A DNA stretch of 7,759 bases from JALHNI01 sp031367405 (GTDB lineage: Bacteria; Acidobacteriota; Terriglobia; Bryobacterales; Bryobacteraceae), in assembly GCA_031367405.1 (NCBI GenBank), contig JANLPT010000133.1, positions 1-7,759 on the forward strand. The letters run 5' to 3'. The notes under the pieces were generated by a model, which was given only the letters and a program-made list of their open reading frames with translations, ran no database searches and was not told where the DNA came from. The first letter of the stretch is position 1; each line of letters opens with the position of its first letter. Made by a program: the position numbers and the translations under genes. Shown here one piece after another: positions 1-7,466 of this stretch.

Positions 1-1961
1 CGGATTTCTTCCCGGGAACCAGGCAACGGGGCCAACTCCTGTCCAAAAAGGGCGTCTCCGCGCACGCGCTGAGGCGTGGCCGGGTCAGCGAATGCGACCA
101 GCATGCGCCGCCAGGGCAGCAGCCAGCCCCGCGACGAAGGATCGGGCCGTACCATTGACGCCGCGGGAATGTAGCTGATTTCATAGTCATCGATCAGTAG
201 CCGCCCGCTGCCTGGCCGCATCAGGACGTCGAACGGCACCGACTGCAGCTGACGGTCCGGCACAATCAGCAAGCGCTCGATGTTCATTTGGCGGGCCGGC
301 AGCCCAGCCACCAGTGCCGCGCCGAGTTCACGGGCCAGGTCCGGCCAATGTTGGCCGCCCGACCTGATCTCTTCCAGCATCCGGTCGATGGAACTATCCC
401 GAATCGGCCCCGTGCGCACCACGCTGACGGTGCGCGCGGTAATGAATAACGCCGCTGTCTCGTCGCCGGACTTCCAGTATTCCACCAAGGCCGTCCGGGC
501 CTCCAGGCGCTGCTGTAACTGCGGCAGCGTCACGACCAGGGCGTGAGCGGCAGTGCCCGAGAGCCGATCGCGCAGAGTCCGGGCCTTGCCTTCCTCCATA
601 TACCGGAACAGTTCGGCCAGGTTGGGAGCCGGGTCGCGAAGCAGCATGCGGATGGCACCGTCGTAGGCTTCGGCCTTGTCGCCCAGAAACGCGGCGCGCA
701 ACGCGAAGCCGGCGATTCCCTGCCGAAGCTTTTCGACGGTGTCGATCACGTGGCGATAGCGGGTGAGCGCGCCCGCGTAGTCGCCAAAGGTCTCCCTGAT
801 TTTGGCGAGCGAAAGCTCGGCTTTCCATTGCTCTTCCGGGGCCTTCAGTTCGTTCGCCAGGGTCAGCGCCTGTTCGGCGTTGCGCGTCGCTTCATCGTAT
901 TGGCCCAGCCGCCGCAGCGCCTCACTGGCATACAACTTCGCTTCCGCCTGCTCGCGCCGGTTGCCGGAACGGGCGGCGAGGGCAAACGACTTCTCGAAAG
1001 CCCGGACGGCGCCGCGAAGATCGCCAAGGTCCATGGCGAGGACGATACCGGTATTGGTCGTGACGCCGATTTCGCCATCGTGGTCGCGCTGCTGCGCGAA
1101 GAGGCGGTCGGCGGCCTGATACTGTTCGATGGCTTTGTAGGGGTCACCGAGCCGGCGGTAAAGTGCCCCAATGTTGGCCAGCAGGCGCGCGCGCTCCGAC
1201 GGCTGCAGCGATTGCGAGCCCGCCTCCAATTGACGGTAAATGACGAGCGCTCGCTCGTACTGTCCCAGGCGCTGTTGCAGCATCGCCAGATTGGCCAGCG
1301 AAATCTGATGCAGACGCGGATACCAAGGCTCGCCCGGATGATGGTCAACCAGCGCCAGCGCGTTCGAAAAAGCGGCGTGCGCGGCGCTGTAGTCGCCGAT
1401 GTAATAGCGGGCGCTGCCGGCGTCGTTGAGCGCGGCCACCTCGCTTTGCCCGAGTGCCCGGTCATGCGCCAGCCGGACCGCTTGGTCCAACACGCCGGAG
1501 GCCGCCGCGTATTCGCCTGCGTACACGTGGGCGCGTCCCGTGATCGTCAGGCAGCTGATCTGGCGCTCTTCGAAGCCCGGCAACGCCGCCCAGGCTTCCG
1601 CGCATTGAAGGCCATGCCGCGCGGCGTCGGGGTAAAGTCCGGCGGCCAGTTCTGTCTCGCCCCAATCCTGCAGAATGCGCGCGTGCTGGGGGCGATCTTT
1701 GCCGCCGCGCAGCCGTGCCGCTTCGGCGGCGTACAGCTGGCTAGCGCCCGGCAAATCGCCTTTGGCGCGCAGAAGATCGGCCGTGGGCAGAGCCCCGGAT
1801 GGCTGACCAAGGAGACCGGACGCGAGCATCAGCGTGACGATAACGAAACTAATCAGCCTGTTCAAGAGCTGTTCAAAGTGTATCGCCCCACGGAGGCCCG
1901 CTTCCGCCGCACCAGGCACCCATCGGCCTACCCCGCAGCCTCTGGTGGATAATACAGGCAT
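1..1961 (-). CDS. TPR-CHAT domain protein, signal-anchored, C-terminus cut by window edge
   Basis: One uninterrupted minus-strand frame runs from a stop at 1971-1973 to base 1, about 650 codons with no end in the window. Numbering from the ATG at 1961, residues 36-50 are a hydrophobic stretch (ISFVIVTLMLASGLLG) after Asn-Arg, which looks like a signal peptide or membrane anchor. Residues 75-435 are alpha-helical TPR-type repeats with the usual spacing of Ala, Gly and Tyr (for example YIGDYSAA, RLGDPYKAIEQY, RLGQYDEA, TFGDYAGAL). A linker follows with the CHAT-family EEGKARTLRDRL motif near 456. The first CHAT strands follow from about 555: RLLIVPDRQLQSVPFDVLM, then YEISYIPAASM, and at the edge LPGSREEI. 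CHAT domains are caspase-like, and the His and Cys that would show activity lie off-window, so protease activity cannot be judged. The start is uncertain: ATG 1961, GTG 1919 or TTG 1865. The TTG gives the most classical 22-residue signal peptide, but none has a clear Shine-Dalgarno. It is divergent from the methyltransferase. Confidence 0.85.
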   Translation of the reverse strand, partial: MPVLSTRGCGVGRWVPGAAEAGLRGAIHFEQLLNRLISFVIVTLMLASGLLGQPSGALPTADLLRAKGDLPGASQLYAAEAARLRGGKDRPQHARILQDWGETELAAGLYPDAARHGLQCAEAWAALPGFEERQISCLTITGRAHVYAGEYAAASGVLDQAVRLAHDRALGQSEVAALNDAGSARYYIGDYSAAHAAFSNALALVDHHPGEPWYPRLHQISLANLAMLQQRLGQYERALVIYRQLEAGSQSLQPSERARLLANIGALYRRLGDPYKAIEQYQAADRLFAQQRDHDGEIGVTTNTGIVLAMDLGDLRGAVRAFEKSFALAARSGNRREQAEAKLYASEALRRLGQYDEATRNAEQALTLANELKAPEEQWKAELSLAKIRETFGDYAGALTRYRHVIDTVEKLRQGIAGFALRAAFLGDKAEAYDGAIRMLLRDPAPNLAELFRYMEEGKARTLRDRLSGTAAHALVVTLPQLQQRLEARTALVEYWKSGDETAALFITARTVSVVRTGPIRDSSIDRMLEEIRSGGQHWPDLARELGAALVAGLPARQMNIERLLIVPDRQLQSVPFDVLMRPGSGRLLIDDYEISYIPAASMVRPDPSSRGWLLPWRRMLVAFADPATPQRVRGDALFGQELAPLPGSREEI

Positions 1962-2009
1962 GGCCACGAATCAGGGAACCGCGCCGGCACTGCCCGCCAG
2001 GATGTGGGT

Positions 2010-3428
2010 ATGAACCTCGTCGCCAAATTCCTGGGCCGCGCCCCCAGCCCGCCCGATCGCCGCACGTTGGGCGATCAATCCGCCAAGCTCCGGCAAAGTG
2101 GCTGGTGGCACAGCTTCACGTTCCCTGATGGCGAGCAAGTGGATGGCGTCCGTTCGGAGCAGGCGATGCGGCAGCATCTGGAAAGCTTCGGTCTGCCGGA
2201 CCGCCTGGACGGTAAGCGGGTGCTGGACATCGGTGCCTGGGACGGTTGGTTCAGCTTTGAGATGGAGCGCCGGGGCGCTACCGTAACTGCCCTCGATTGC
2301 TGGGACAATCCCAACTTTCATCGAGCCAAAGCCAAATTCAAATCCGGCGTGCAATATGTGCAAAGCGAGGTCTATGACATCGATCCCGCCACGCTCGGCA
2401 CCTTCGACATTGTCCTGTTTTTCGGCGTCCTGTACCACCTGAAGCACCCTCTGTTGGCCCTCGAAAAGGTCTGCGCCGTTACCAGGGACTTGGCCCTGAT
2501 TGAGACCTTTGTCACCGATCGGCAGAGTGTCCAGCAGAACGGGCACCAGAACGGGCAGCCCCAACTCGAGTTCTACGAAACCGATGAACTCAGCGGCCAA
2601 GTGGACAATTGGACCGGCCCCAACCTCGCCTGTCTACTCGCCTTCTGCCGTGTCGCCGGATTCGTCACGCCGCACCTCCAGGCCTGCCGCGATCACCGGG
2701 CTTTCGTGCTCTGCCGACGCCTTTGGCCGGAAGGAGAAACGCGTCCCGGGCCGATCCCGATCCTGGAAAAGGTGGAGCATGCGCGGTCCGGTGGCCTCAA
2801 CTTCGATTCGCGGCGGGATGAGTACCTCACCGCTTGGTTCCATTGGGACGGCGCGCCATGCCACCGCGAGCACCTGCGGCTCAAAGTGGGCCCGTTCGGC
2901 AGCATCCCCCTCAGCGTCATGCGCTTCGCTGGGGAACTGTCGCTTTGGCAAGCCACGGCGAAATTACCCCCGGGTTTACCGCCCGGCTTCCACGCCGTTT
3001 CCCTTGCCATCGCTCCATCGGAGGAGGCGGACGCCGGACCATCCAGCAATTCAGTCGACATCGCGCTCGACGTCCATGAGACGCCACAAACTATCGAGAT
3101 TACCGGTGTGTGCGACGGGCAAACTTGGGAACCGGGCGCATTGCGGGTGATGCCGGATGGCACCTGCTGCGCTGCCCTCTGGATCGTTGGACTTCCACGC
3201 AGCGCCGATGTGGGGCGGGTTCGGGTCCGCGTGAATGGCGAGGCTCACCGGCCGGACTATGTCGAGCCCGGGCAGGCCCCGAATCCCGGGCAGGCAGAAG
3301 TGAGAGTCCGGCAAGTCAACCTCTCATTCGCCGCGCAACCCGGGGCCGGTCCTTTCGAACTGCAGGTTGAGTCCGCCGGGGTCACCTCCGGCACCGTTCC
3401 GGCCACCCGCCTCAACCCCACCGTTTGA
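2010..3428 (+). CDS. SAM-dependent methyltransferase (CmoB/DUF1698-like) with two C-terminal beta-rich repeats
   Basis: This 472-residue protein has a Rossmann-fold class I methyltransferase domain over about residues 30-215. Visible motifs are the SGWWHSFTFPDG lead-in (30-41), SAM-binding motif I VLDIGAWDG (71-79), the acidic residue ending strand 2 (D96) and the FDIVLFFGVLYHLKHP segment (132-147). A late W-x-G-P-N (201-205) precedes the last helix. This layout is that of the CmoB/DUF1698 group, which includes tRNA wobble-uridine carboxymethyl transfer, but identity with CmoB is not claimed because the protein is much longer than CmoB and its extension is not part of that enzyme. Residues 272-334 and 386-457 look like two copies of one beta-sandwich unit. 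ATG 2010 is preferred over GTG 2004 because AGGA at 1999-2002 sits 7 bases before ATG but only 1 base before GTG. The substrate is unknown; it could be a small molecule or glycan as well as tRNA. Confidence 0.85.
   Translation: MNLVAKFLGRAPSPPDRRTLGDQSAKLRQSGWWHSFTFPDGEQVDGVRSEQAMRQHLESFGLPDRLDGKRVLDIGAWDGWFSFEMERRGATVTALDCWDNPNFHRAKAKFKSGVQYVQSEVYDIDPATLGTFDIVLFFGVLYHLKHPLLALEKVCAVTRDLALIETFVTDRQSVQQNGHQNGQPQLEFYETDELSGQVDNWTGPNLACLLAFCRVAGFVTPHLQACRDHRAFVLCRRLWPEGETRPGPIPILEKVEHARSGGLNFDSRRDEYLTAWFHWDGAPCHREHLRLKVGPFGSIPLSVMRFAGELSLWQATAKLPPGLPPGFHAVSLAIAPSEEADAGPSSNSVDIALDVHETPQTIEITGVCDGQTWEPGALRVMPDGTCCAALWIVGLPRSADVGRVRVRVNGEAHRPDYVEPGQAPNPGQAEVRVRQVNLSFAAQPGAGPFELQVESAGVTSGTVPATRLNPTV
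2535..2558 (+). repeat. 12-bp tandem duplication inside the methyltransferase gene
   Basis: CAGAACGGGCAC is followed directly by CAGAACGGGCAG, two units differing at the last base. The reading frame is kept, giving Gln-Asn-Gly-His then Gln-Asn-Gly-Gln at residues 176-183. It lies in a loop between the core beta strands and the W-x-G-P-N motif, where length change is likely to be tolerated. Confidence 0.8.
3267..3295 (+). repeat. 11-bp direct repeat, period 18, inside the methyltransferase C-terminal domain
   Basis: CCCGGGCAGGC occurs at 3267-3277 and again at 3285-3295. The 18-base period keeps the frame and yields two Pro-Gly-Gln-Ala units in a loop of the second beta-rich repeat. It is probably a slippage-type duplication with no separate function. 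Confidence 0.7.
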
Positions 3429-3469
3429 ACCGGCTGAAAGGTTGATTCGCTATTCCGCGCCAAATCGGC

Positions 3470-3475
3470 TATACT
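3470..3475 (+). promoter_or_regulatory. -10-like box TATACT before the zinc-ribbon gene
   Basis: TATACT matches the sigma-70 -10 consensus at five of six bases and ends 9 bases before the ATG at 3485. A start point 6-8 bases downstream would give a leader of only a few bases. TTCGCT at 3446-3451 is a poor -35 with an 18-base spacer. There is no Shine-Dalgarno between box and ATG. Confidence 0.4.
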
Positions 3476-3484
3476 TCCAAAAAT

Positions 3485-3763
3485 ATGTTCGAGCTTCGCC
3501 TCGGAGACGATCTTGATGACTTTTGCATCAAATGTAAACGCCTCACGAATCATACGATTGTCTCCATGGTCGGTGACCAACCTGCCAAAGTGCGTTGCCG
3601 CGCTTGCTACAACGACCACGACTTCCGCCGTGAACAAGCCCCGCCCACCAAGAAAGAACTCAAGACCGCTCAGTTGCTAAAAGAAGCTCAGGAAGCGGGC
3701 GAACTGGCACCCGACGAAGTGGCATTGAGCGAAGTTCCGCTCAAGAAAAAAGCGGCGGATTAG
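3485..3763 (+). CDS. small four-cysteine zinc-ribbon protein
   Basis: This 92-residue protein has two Cys-x2-Cys knuckles (C14/C17 and C38/C41) twenty residues apart, the spacing of a zinc ribbon, in a segment rich in Lys and Arg. The acidic start (GDDLDDF) is followed by the ribbon, then a charged, probably helical tail (about 52-92) rich in Lys, Glu and Ala that ends in LKKKAAD. There is no signal peptide or membrane segment, so it is cytosolic. Such ribbons bind nucleic acid or protein, but nothing here tells which. I recognise no named family; it resembles short hypothetical proteins that recur in acidobacterial genomes (from memory, not searched). It lies 56 bp after the methyltransferase on the same strand and could be co-transcribed, though a -10-like box sits directly before it. 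ATG 3485 is the first start available that keeps the whole ribbon. Confidence 0.75.
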   Translation: MFELRLGDDLDDFCIKCKRLTNHTIVSMVGDQPAKVRCRACYNDHDFRREQAPPTKKELKTAQLLKEAQEAGELAPDEVALSEVPLKKKAAD

Positions 3764-3822
3764 CAGTAGGGAGGGGATGATCTCGCCAAACCAAATCTCT
3801 CCCCCGCCCAGCCCTAGCTAAG

Positions 3823-6060
3823 CTAGCCCTTCCCCATCTCCCGCTTCATCTCTTCCACAATCTTGAGACGATCTTCTCCATTCAGATCTTGCTCCATCCG
3901 GCGCAGCGCCACCCCCACAATGTCGCGATGATGCAGGTTCGAACCAAGCCCCAGACGTTCCGAAAGCTCCAGCCAGATATCGTGGACCCGGTCGACATCC
4001 TCTGGCCACAGCCGCGGCGGATGCGGCCCCAGGTTGACGAATTTCGACGGCCGGTCCGGCTTAATAATTTCGAGCGAGAACGCGTGCTTCGGCTCCGGCA
4101 ACCTCTCCCACGCTTGGCCGATCCGGCGCGCCAGTTCGTCCGAGATCATGGTGGCGGACACGCCAGTAACCAGGCGTGAGCATTGCAGCTTAGCCGCCGT
4201 CTGCACCATAGCGTCGAAAGGGTCAAGCCCGGGCACTACCAGCAATTCGACATGCTTGCCTTGCTTTTCCGCCATCGACACCACGTGGCTGAACAGTTCC
4301 TGCTCGTAGCTCGTAAAGATCTGTTCCTCGGAAAGCTCATACTCGCCTGACCCGGTGATCGGCCGCACGCTCATCACCACAATGTCATGCCGGCGCAGGT
4401 TCGTCTTTTCCAGCACGCGCTTCAGATGGTCCATCTGCAGATAGCCGCGCACCGCTACTAGCACGCAACCCGGACGGACATGTACCGAGTCCTGCTCCAC
4501 CTGCGATTCATGCTCCAAATTAAATTGCTCGAAGCCCTGTTCCTTCTTCGAAGCGTTCCCCCGGTTGATGCGCTCGGAGATCATGAAAATGGTGAACAGC
4601 AGCAGCGTGAACGACACGCCGTAGATGGTGGCGATCTCTTTCGAGAATAGGTTGGCCACGGCCACAAAGAACAGCATCAGCACCGTGGCCCCCAGGCCGA
4701 TGGGGATCTCCACGCCGCCGATCTTCACATTGAGCGGAAACTTATACTCCTGGTCATGCCGTTGGAAGCGCAAAGCCAGCACTCCCAGACCCTTCAGGAA
4801 GAAGCTCCACGTCACCCCGAACGCATAGGCCTCGCCCAGCAGCAGGACGTCGCCCCGGCTACCCACGATCGTCGCCGCCTGCAAAAGGGCGATCAGGTTG
4901 ATGATGTTGTAAGTCGTCCCGAAAGTCTTATGCGGCCGGCGGAACCAGTTCAGCAATACCCCGTCCTCGGCCACTCGATTGAGCACCCCGTTGGCCCCAA
5001 TGATGGAGGCGTTGACGGCCCCCGAGAGGATCAGCGTCCCCACAATCACCACGAAGACATGGAAGGCCAAAGTGAGTAAGGGCGGGCCCACTAAGTAGTT
5101 GGTCAGACCGCCGAGCAGGTTGTCTTTAAATACCAGGCGCACGTTGTCGGGAATAATCATCACCGCGAATACGGAGATGAGTCCCGTGGAAATCAGCGCG
5201 TAGAAACAAACCAGATTCGCCGTGATCCTCAGGTTTTTCAACTTCGGATAACTAATTTCCCGGTAAACCTGCGCCAGCGTCTCAAATCCCGACATCGCCA
5301 GCAGCGAGTGCCCGAACGCGACCAGCAGCGAGACGGCAGCGATCTTCGACCAGAAAGTTCCTTCGAGCCAACCCAACGCGCCGGGTCCCCATTTTAGATT
5401 CGAAGGAATCGGAGCCGGGGGCAGGTGAACGTTGTCTTTTAACAAGAGCGTGATGGTACACCAGATCACCATCATCACCACCATCACCGTGGTGATTTGC
5501 ATAATCCGTAAAGCATGGCCGCTGCTCTCATGCACGCCGCGGATGTTACTGCGCCAGAAGTAACCGGTAACCAGAATGCCAAACGCCATGGCGAAGTAAT
5601 TGGTATTTACCAGTAAGTCAGTCCGCTGCACCTTTTCCAGCATTTCGTTAATCAGGCCCGCGAAGTAATGGCCCGCCGACACCGAACTAATGGGGCCCGT
5701 CAGAATATAATCCACTACTAACGCCGACACCGATAGCTTGGCCATCCCCGGGCCCATGCTGTCCCGCACCACCACGTACACGCCCCCGCGCACGAACATC
5801 GAGCATGACTCCATGTAGACGCTACGGATGGCGAAGCCGAAAATCAGGATGGCGATGACAAACCAAGGGGCGGCCGGGCCAATCGATTGCTCGACAATGC
5901 CGCCGATGTAGAACATGGTGGAGGCAAGGTCGCTGAGCACGATCGCCGCCCCGCGCCAGAAGCTGATGAAGGAGAGGGCGACCGTGGTGGCCACCACGAT
6001 TTTGGCTGTCGAGGGAACCCGGTTGCCTTCGCTAGGGATGGGCTGGCCGTCAGATGGCAT
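3823..6060 (-). CDS. APC-superfamily amino-acid permease with C-terminal USP-like domain
   Basis: This 745-residue inner-membrane protein has about twelve hydrophobic segments between residues 21 and 494 (roughly 21-45, 64-82, 104-136, 154-170, 188-207, 237-256, 282-303, 323-355, 384-400, 406-432, 452-472, 476-494). The RGGVYVVVRDSMGPGM stretch at 91-106 is the APC-family GG-x-Y-x3-R-x3-G signature. SGFETLAQVYREI at 257-269 matches the conserved mid-protein Gly-Phe-Glu region of amino-acid/polyamine permeases. Substrate cannot be told. After a charged linker (495-530) comes a cytosolic alpha/beta region (531-665) that reads like a universal-stress-protein fold (CVLVAVRGY, DIVVMSVR, HVELLVVP, RLVTGVSA). 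The usual USP glycine-rich ATP motif is not clear. A helical charged tail ends at 745. ATG 6060 is the only start, since an in-frame TGA lies 15 bases upstream, and no Shine-Dalgarno is visible. It converges on the zinc-ribbon gene and diverges from the CCA gene. Confidence 0.85.
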   Translation of the reverse strand: MPSDGQPIPSEGNRVPSTAKIVVATTVALSFISFWRGAAIVLSDLASTMFYIGGIVEQSIGPAAPWFVIAILIFGFAIRSVYMESCSMFVRGGVYVVVRDSMGPGMAKLSVSALVVDYILTGPISSVSAGHYFAGLINEMLEKVQRTDLLVNTNYFAMAFGILVTGYFWRSNIRGVHESSGHALRIMQITTVMVVMMVIWCTITLLLKDNVHLPPAPIPSNLKWGPGALGWLEGTFWSKIAAVSLLVAFGHSLLAMSGFETLAQVYREISYPKLKNLRITANLVCFYALISTGLISVFAVMIIPDNVRLVFKDNLLGGLTNYLVGPPLLTLAFHVFVVIVGTLILSGAVNASIIGANGVLNRVAEDGVLLNWFRRPHKTFGTTYNIINLIALLQAATIVGSRGDVLLLGEAYAFGVTWSFFLKGLGVLALRFQRHDQEYKFPLNVKIGGVEIPIGLGATVLMLFFVAVANLFSKEIATIYGVSFTLLLFTIFMISERINRGNASKKEQGFEQFNLEHESQVEQDSVHVRPGCVLVAVRGYLQMDHLKRVLEKTNLRRHDIVVMSVRPITGSGEYELSEEQIFTSYEQELFSHVVSMAEKQGKHVELLVVPGLDPFDAMVQTAAKLQCSRLVTGVSATMISDELARRIGQAWERLPEPKHAFSLEIIKPDRPSKFVNLGPHPPRLWPEDVDRVHDIWLELSERLGLGSNLHHRDIVGVALRRMEQDLNGEDRLKIVEEMKREMGKG

Positions 6061-6102
6061 GGTGATTGATTGTCATTCGAGCGCGAACAGGGCCGCTCTT
6101 TG

Positions 6103-6108
6103 TATTCT
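6103..6108 (+). promoter_or_regulatory. -10-like box TATTCT before the CCA-adding enzyme gene
   Basis: TATTCT ends 7 bases before the ATG at 6116, so a transcript from it would start at or within a few bases of the start codon. No -35 match stands 16-18 bases upstream; TTGTCA at 6070-6075 is close to consensus but 27 bases away. Support is weak. Confidence 0.3.
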
Positions 6109-6115
6109 ACAGAGG

Positions 6116-7399
6116 ATGAAGGCCCTGCACATTGTGGAACGACTTCGCGGCGCCGGGCACGCGGCGTATTGGGTGGGCGGTTGCGTGCGCGACTTGCTGC
6201 TGGGGCACACTCCCCAGGACTATGACATCGCCACCAGCGCGCGGCCTGACGAGGTCCTTGCGCTCTATCCCGAGGCGTTGCGCGTTGGTGCCCACTTCGG
6301 CGTCGTACTGGTAGAGGGCATCGAAGTCGCCACTTTTCGCAGCGACCAAGCTTACTCCGACGGCCGCCGTCCGGATGCCGTCGTCTTTGAGCTATCCCCC
6401 GAAGCCGATGCCGCCCGCCGCGACTTTACGATCAACGGCATGTTCCTCGATCCGGTTTCGGGCGACGTGCTCGACTTTGTGGGCGGCCGCGCGGACTTGG
6501 CGGCGGGTATCGTGCGGGCGATTGGCGATCCGGTTAGCCGGTTTGCCGAGGATCATTTGCGGCTGCTGCGGGCCGTCCGTTTTGCGGCGCGTTTTGGCTT
6601 TGAGCTCGATGCCGGGACCCGGCTGGCGATGGTGGCCCAGGCGGCGTCGATTCGTCTGGTGGCGGCGGAGCGGGTGCGGGATGAGCTGACGCGCATTTTG
6701 ACGGAAGGTGGCGCGTCGCCAGGGTTCACCATGCTGCGCGATACCGGCTTGCTGGTGCAAGTGTTGCCCGAGATCGCGGCCATGCAATGCGTTGAACAGC
6801 CGCCGGAGTTCCACCCGGAAGGCGATGTCTTCACCCACACCCTCCTCATGCTGAAGGGTCTGGGCGCGCCCAGCCCGGCCCTTGCGTGGGGGGTCCTGCT
6901 ACACGACGTCGGCAAGCCGCCCACCTTTCGCCGCGCCGAACGCATCCGCTTCGATGGCCATGCCGCCGTCGGTGCCCGGATGGCGAGGGAGATGCTGGGT
7001 CGGCTGCGTTTTTCGGCCGATGAGATCGACCAGGTGGTGAGCCTGGTGACGCATCACCTCGACTGGATGCACGTCCAGGCCATGCGCCCCAGCACCCTGC
7101 GCCGTTTCCTGCGGCTGCCCTTGTTTGCGGAGCATCAGGAGTTACATCGGCTGGATTGCGAGAGCAGCCATCGGCGGCTGGAGAACTACGAATTCGTCCG
7201 CGGCCAGTTGGCCACGCTGACGGAGGCCGATCTGCGTCCGGTTCCGCTGCTTACGGGCCACGACTTGATTGATGCGGGGCTGGTGCCGGGGCCTGCATTT
7301 TCGGTGATTTTGACGGAGATTGAAAATGCGCAGTTGGACGGGAGGGTCCAGTCGAGGGAGGAGGCGCTTCGGTTGGCGCTTGACGTCTTTCGCCAATAG
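6116..7399 (+). CDS. cca: CCA tRNA nucleotidyltransferase / polynucleotide adenylyltransferase with HD domain
   Basis: This 427-residue class II nucleotidyltransferase adds CCA (or A) to tRNA 3' ends in the cytoplasm. Numbering from ATG 6116, the G-G-x-V-R-D head motif is at 21-26 and the metal-binding D-x-D is D35/D37 (QDYDIATSA). RRDFTING is at 101-108, EDHLRLLRAVRFAARFGFELD at 145-165 and the ERVRDEL motif at 185-191. A C-terminal HD phosphohydrolase domain follows, with H241 in VFTHTLL, H263/D264 in LLHDVGKP and a later THHLDW. Length is close to HD-containing bacterial Cca proteins of about 410 residues. Sequence alone does not separate a CCA adder from an A-adding or poly(A) enzyme. The frame stays open upstream to 5915, but ATG 6116 gives the usual family N-terminus; the other near start, ATG 6059, would add 19 non-conserved residues and overlap the permease start. 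AGAGG abuts ATG 6116 with no spacing, so it is a poor ribosome site. Confidence 0.9.
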   Translation: MKALHIVERLRGAGHAAYWVGGCVRDLLLGHTPQDYDIATSARPDEVLALYPEALRVGAHFGVVLVEGIEVATFRSDQAYSDGRRPDAVVFELSPEADAARRDFTINGMFLDPVSGDVLDFVGGRADLAAGIVRAIGDPVSRFAEDHLRLLRAVRFAARFGFELDAGTRLAMVAQAASIRLVAAERVRDELTRILTEGGASPGFTMLRDTGLLVQVLPEIAAMQCVEQPPEFHPEGDVFTHTLLMLKGLGAPSPALAWGVLLHDVGKPPTFRRAERIRFDGHAAVGARMAREMLGRLRFSADEIDQVVSLVTHHLDWMHVQAMRPSTLRRFLRLPLFAEHQELHRLDCESSHRRLENYEFVRGQLATLTEADLRPVPLLTGHDLIDAGLVPGPAFSVILTEIENAQLDGRVQSREEALRLALDVFRQ

Positions 7400-7466
7400 G
7401 GCCCGATGCGGGTGGCCATTGGGGGAAGTGATTGCGACGTTGCTCGAACAGCACCGGCCAGAGGCC

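Noticed and set aside
863..1465. Minus-strand open frame of 200 codons inside the TPR-CHAT gene
   Set aside because: It is an off-frame shadow of the real minus-strand frame, rich in Arg, Ser and Trp with no domain pattern.
543..1952. Long plus-strand open frame of 469 codons
   Set aside because: It is exactly antisense to the TPR-CHAT gene, whose own frame shows clear TPR and CHAT motifs. Its translation is low-complexity without family motifs. High GC makes such antisense frames common.
1..1961. TPR-CHAT gene as part of a type III-E CRISPR or other defence system
   Set aside because: There is no CRISPR array, no effector gene nearby, the protein has a signal-like segment, and the neighbours are housekeeping-type genes.
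1971..2600. Minus-strand open frame of 209 codons opposite the methyltransferase
   Set aside because: The plus strand carries intact SAM-binding motifs and a good ribosome site, and the antisense product has no recognisable features.
3766..3822. Possible bidirectional terminator between the converging genes (G-rich then C-rich tract, and CTAGCT-A-AGCTAG)
   Set aside because: The G/C tracts pair over only about five bases with a long loop and no T-run, and the CTAGCT palindrome has a one-base loop that cannot fold as a hairpin.
5461..5495. ATC/ACC trinucleotide-rich stretch with a small inverted repeat
   Set aside because: It is explained by a Met/Val/Thr-rich membrane helix of the permease on the minus strand.
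5915..6115. 5' extension of the CCA-enzyme frame
   Set aside because: It is antisense to the permease N-terminus and lacks family similarity; the conserved head begins just after ATG 6116.
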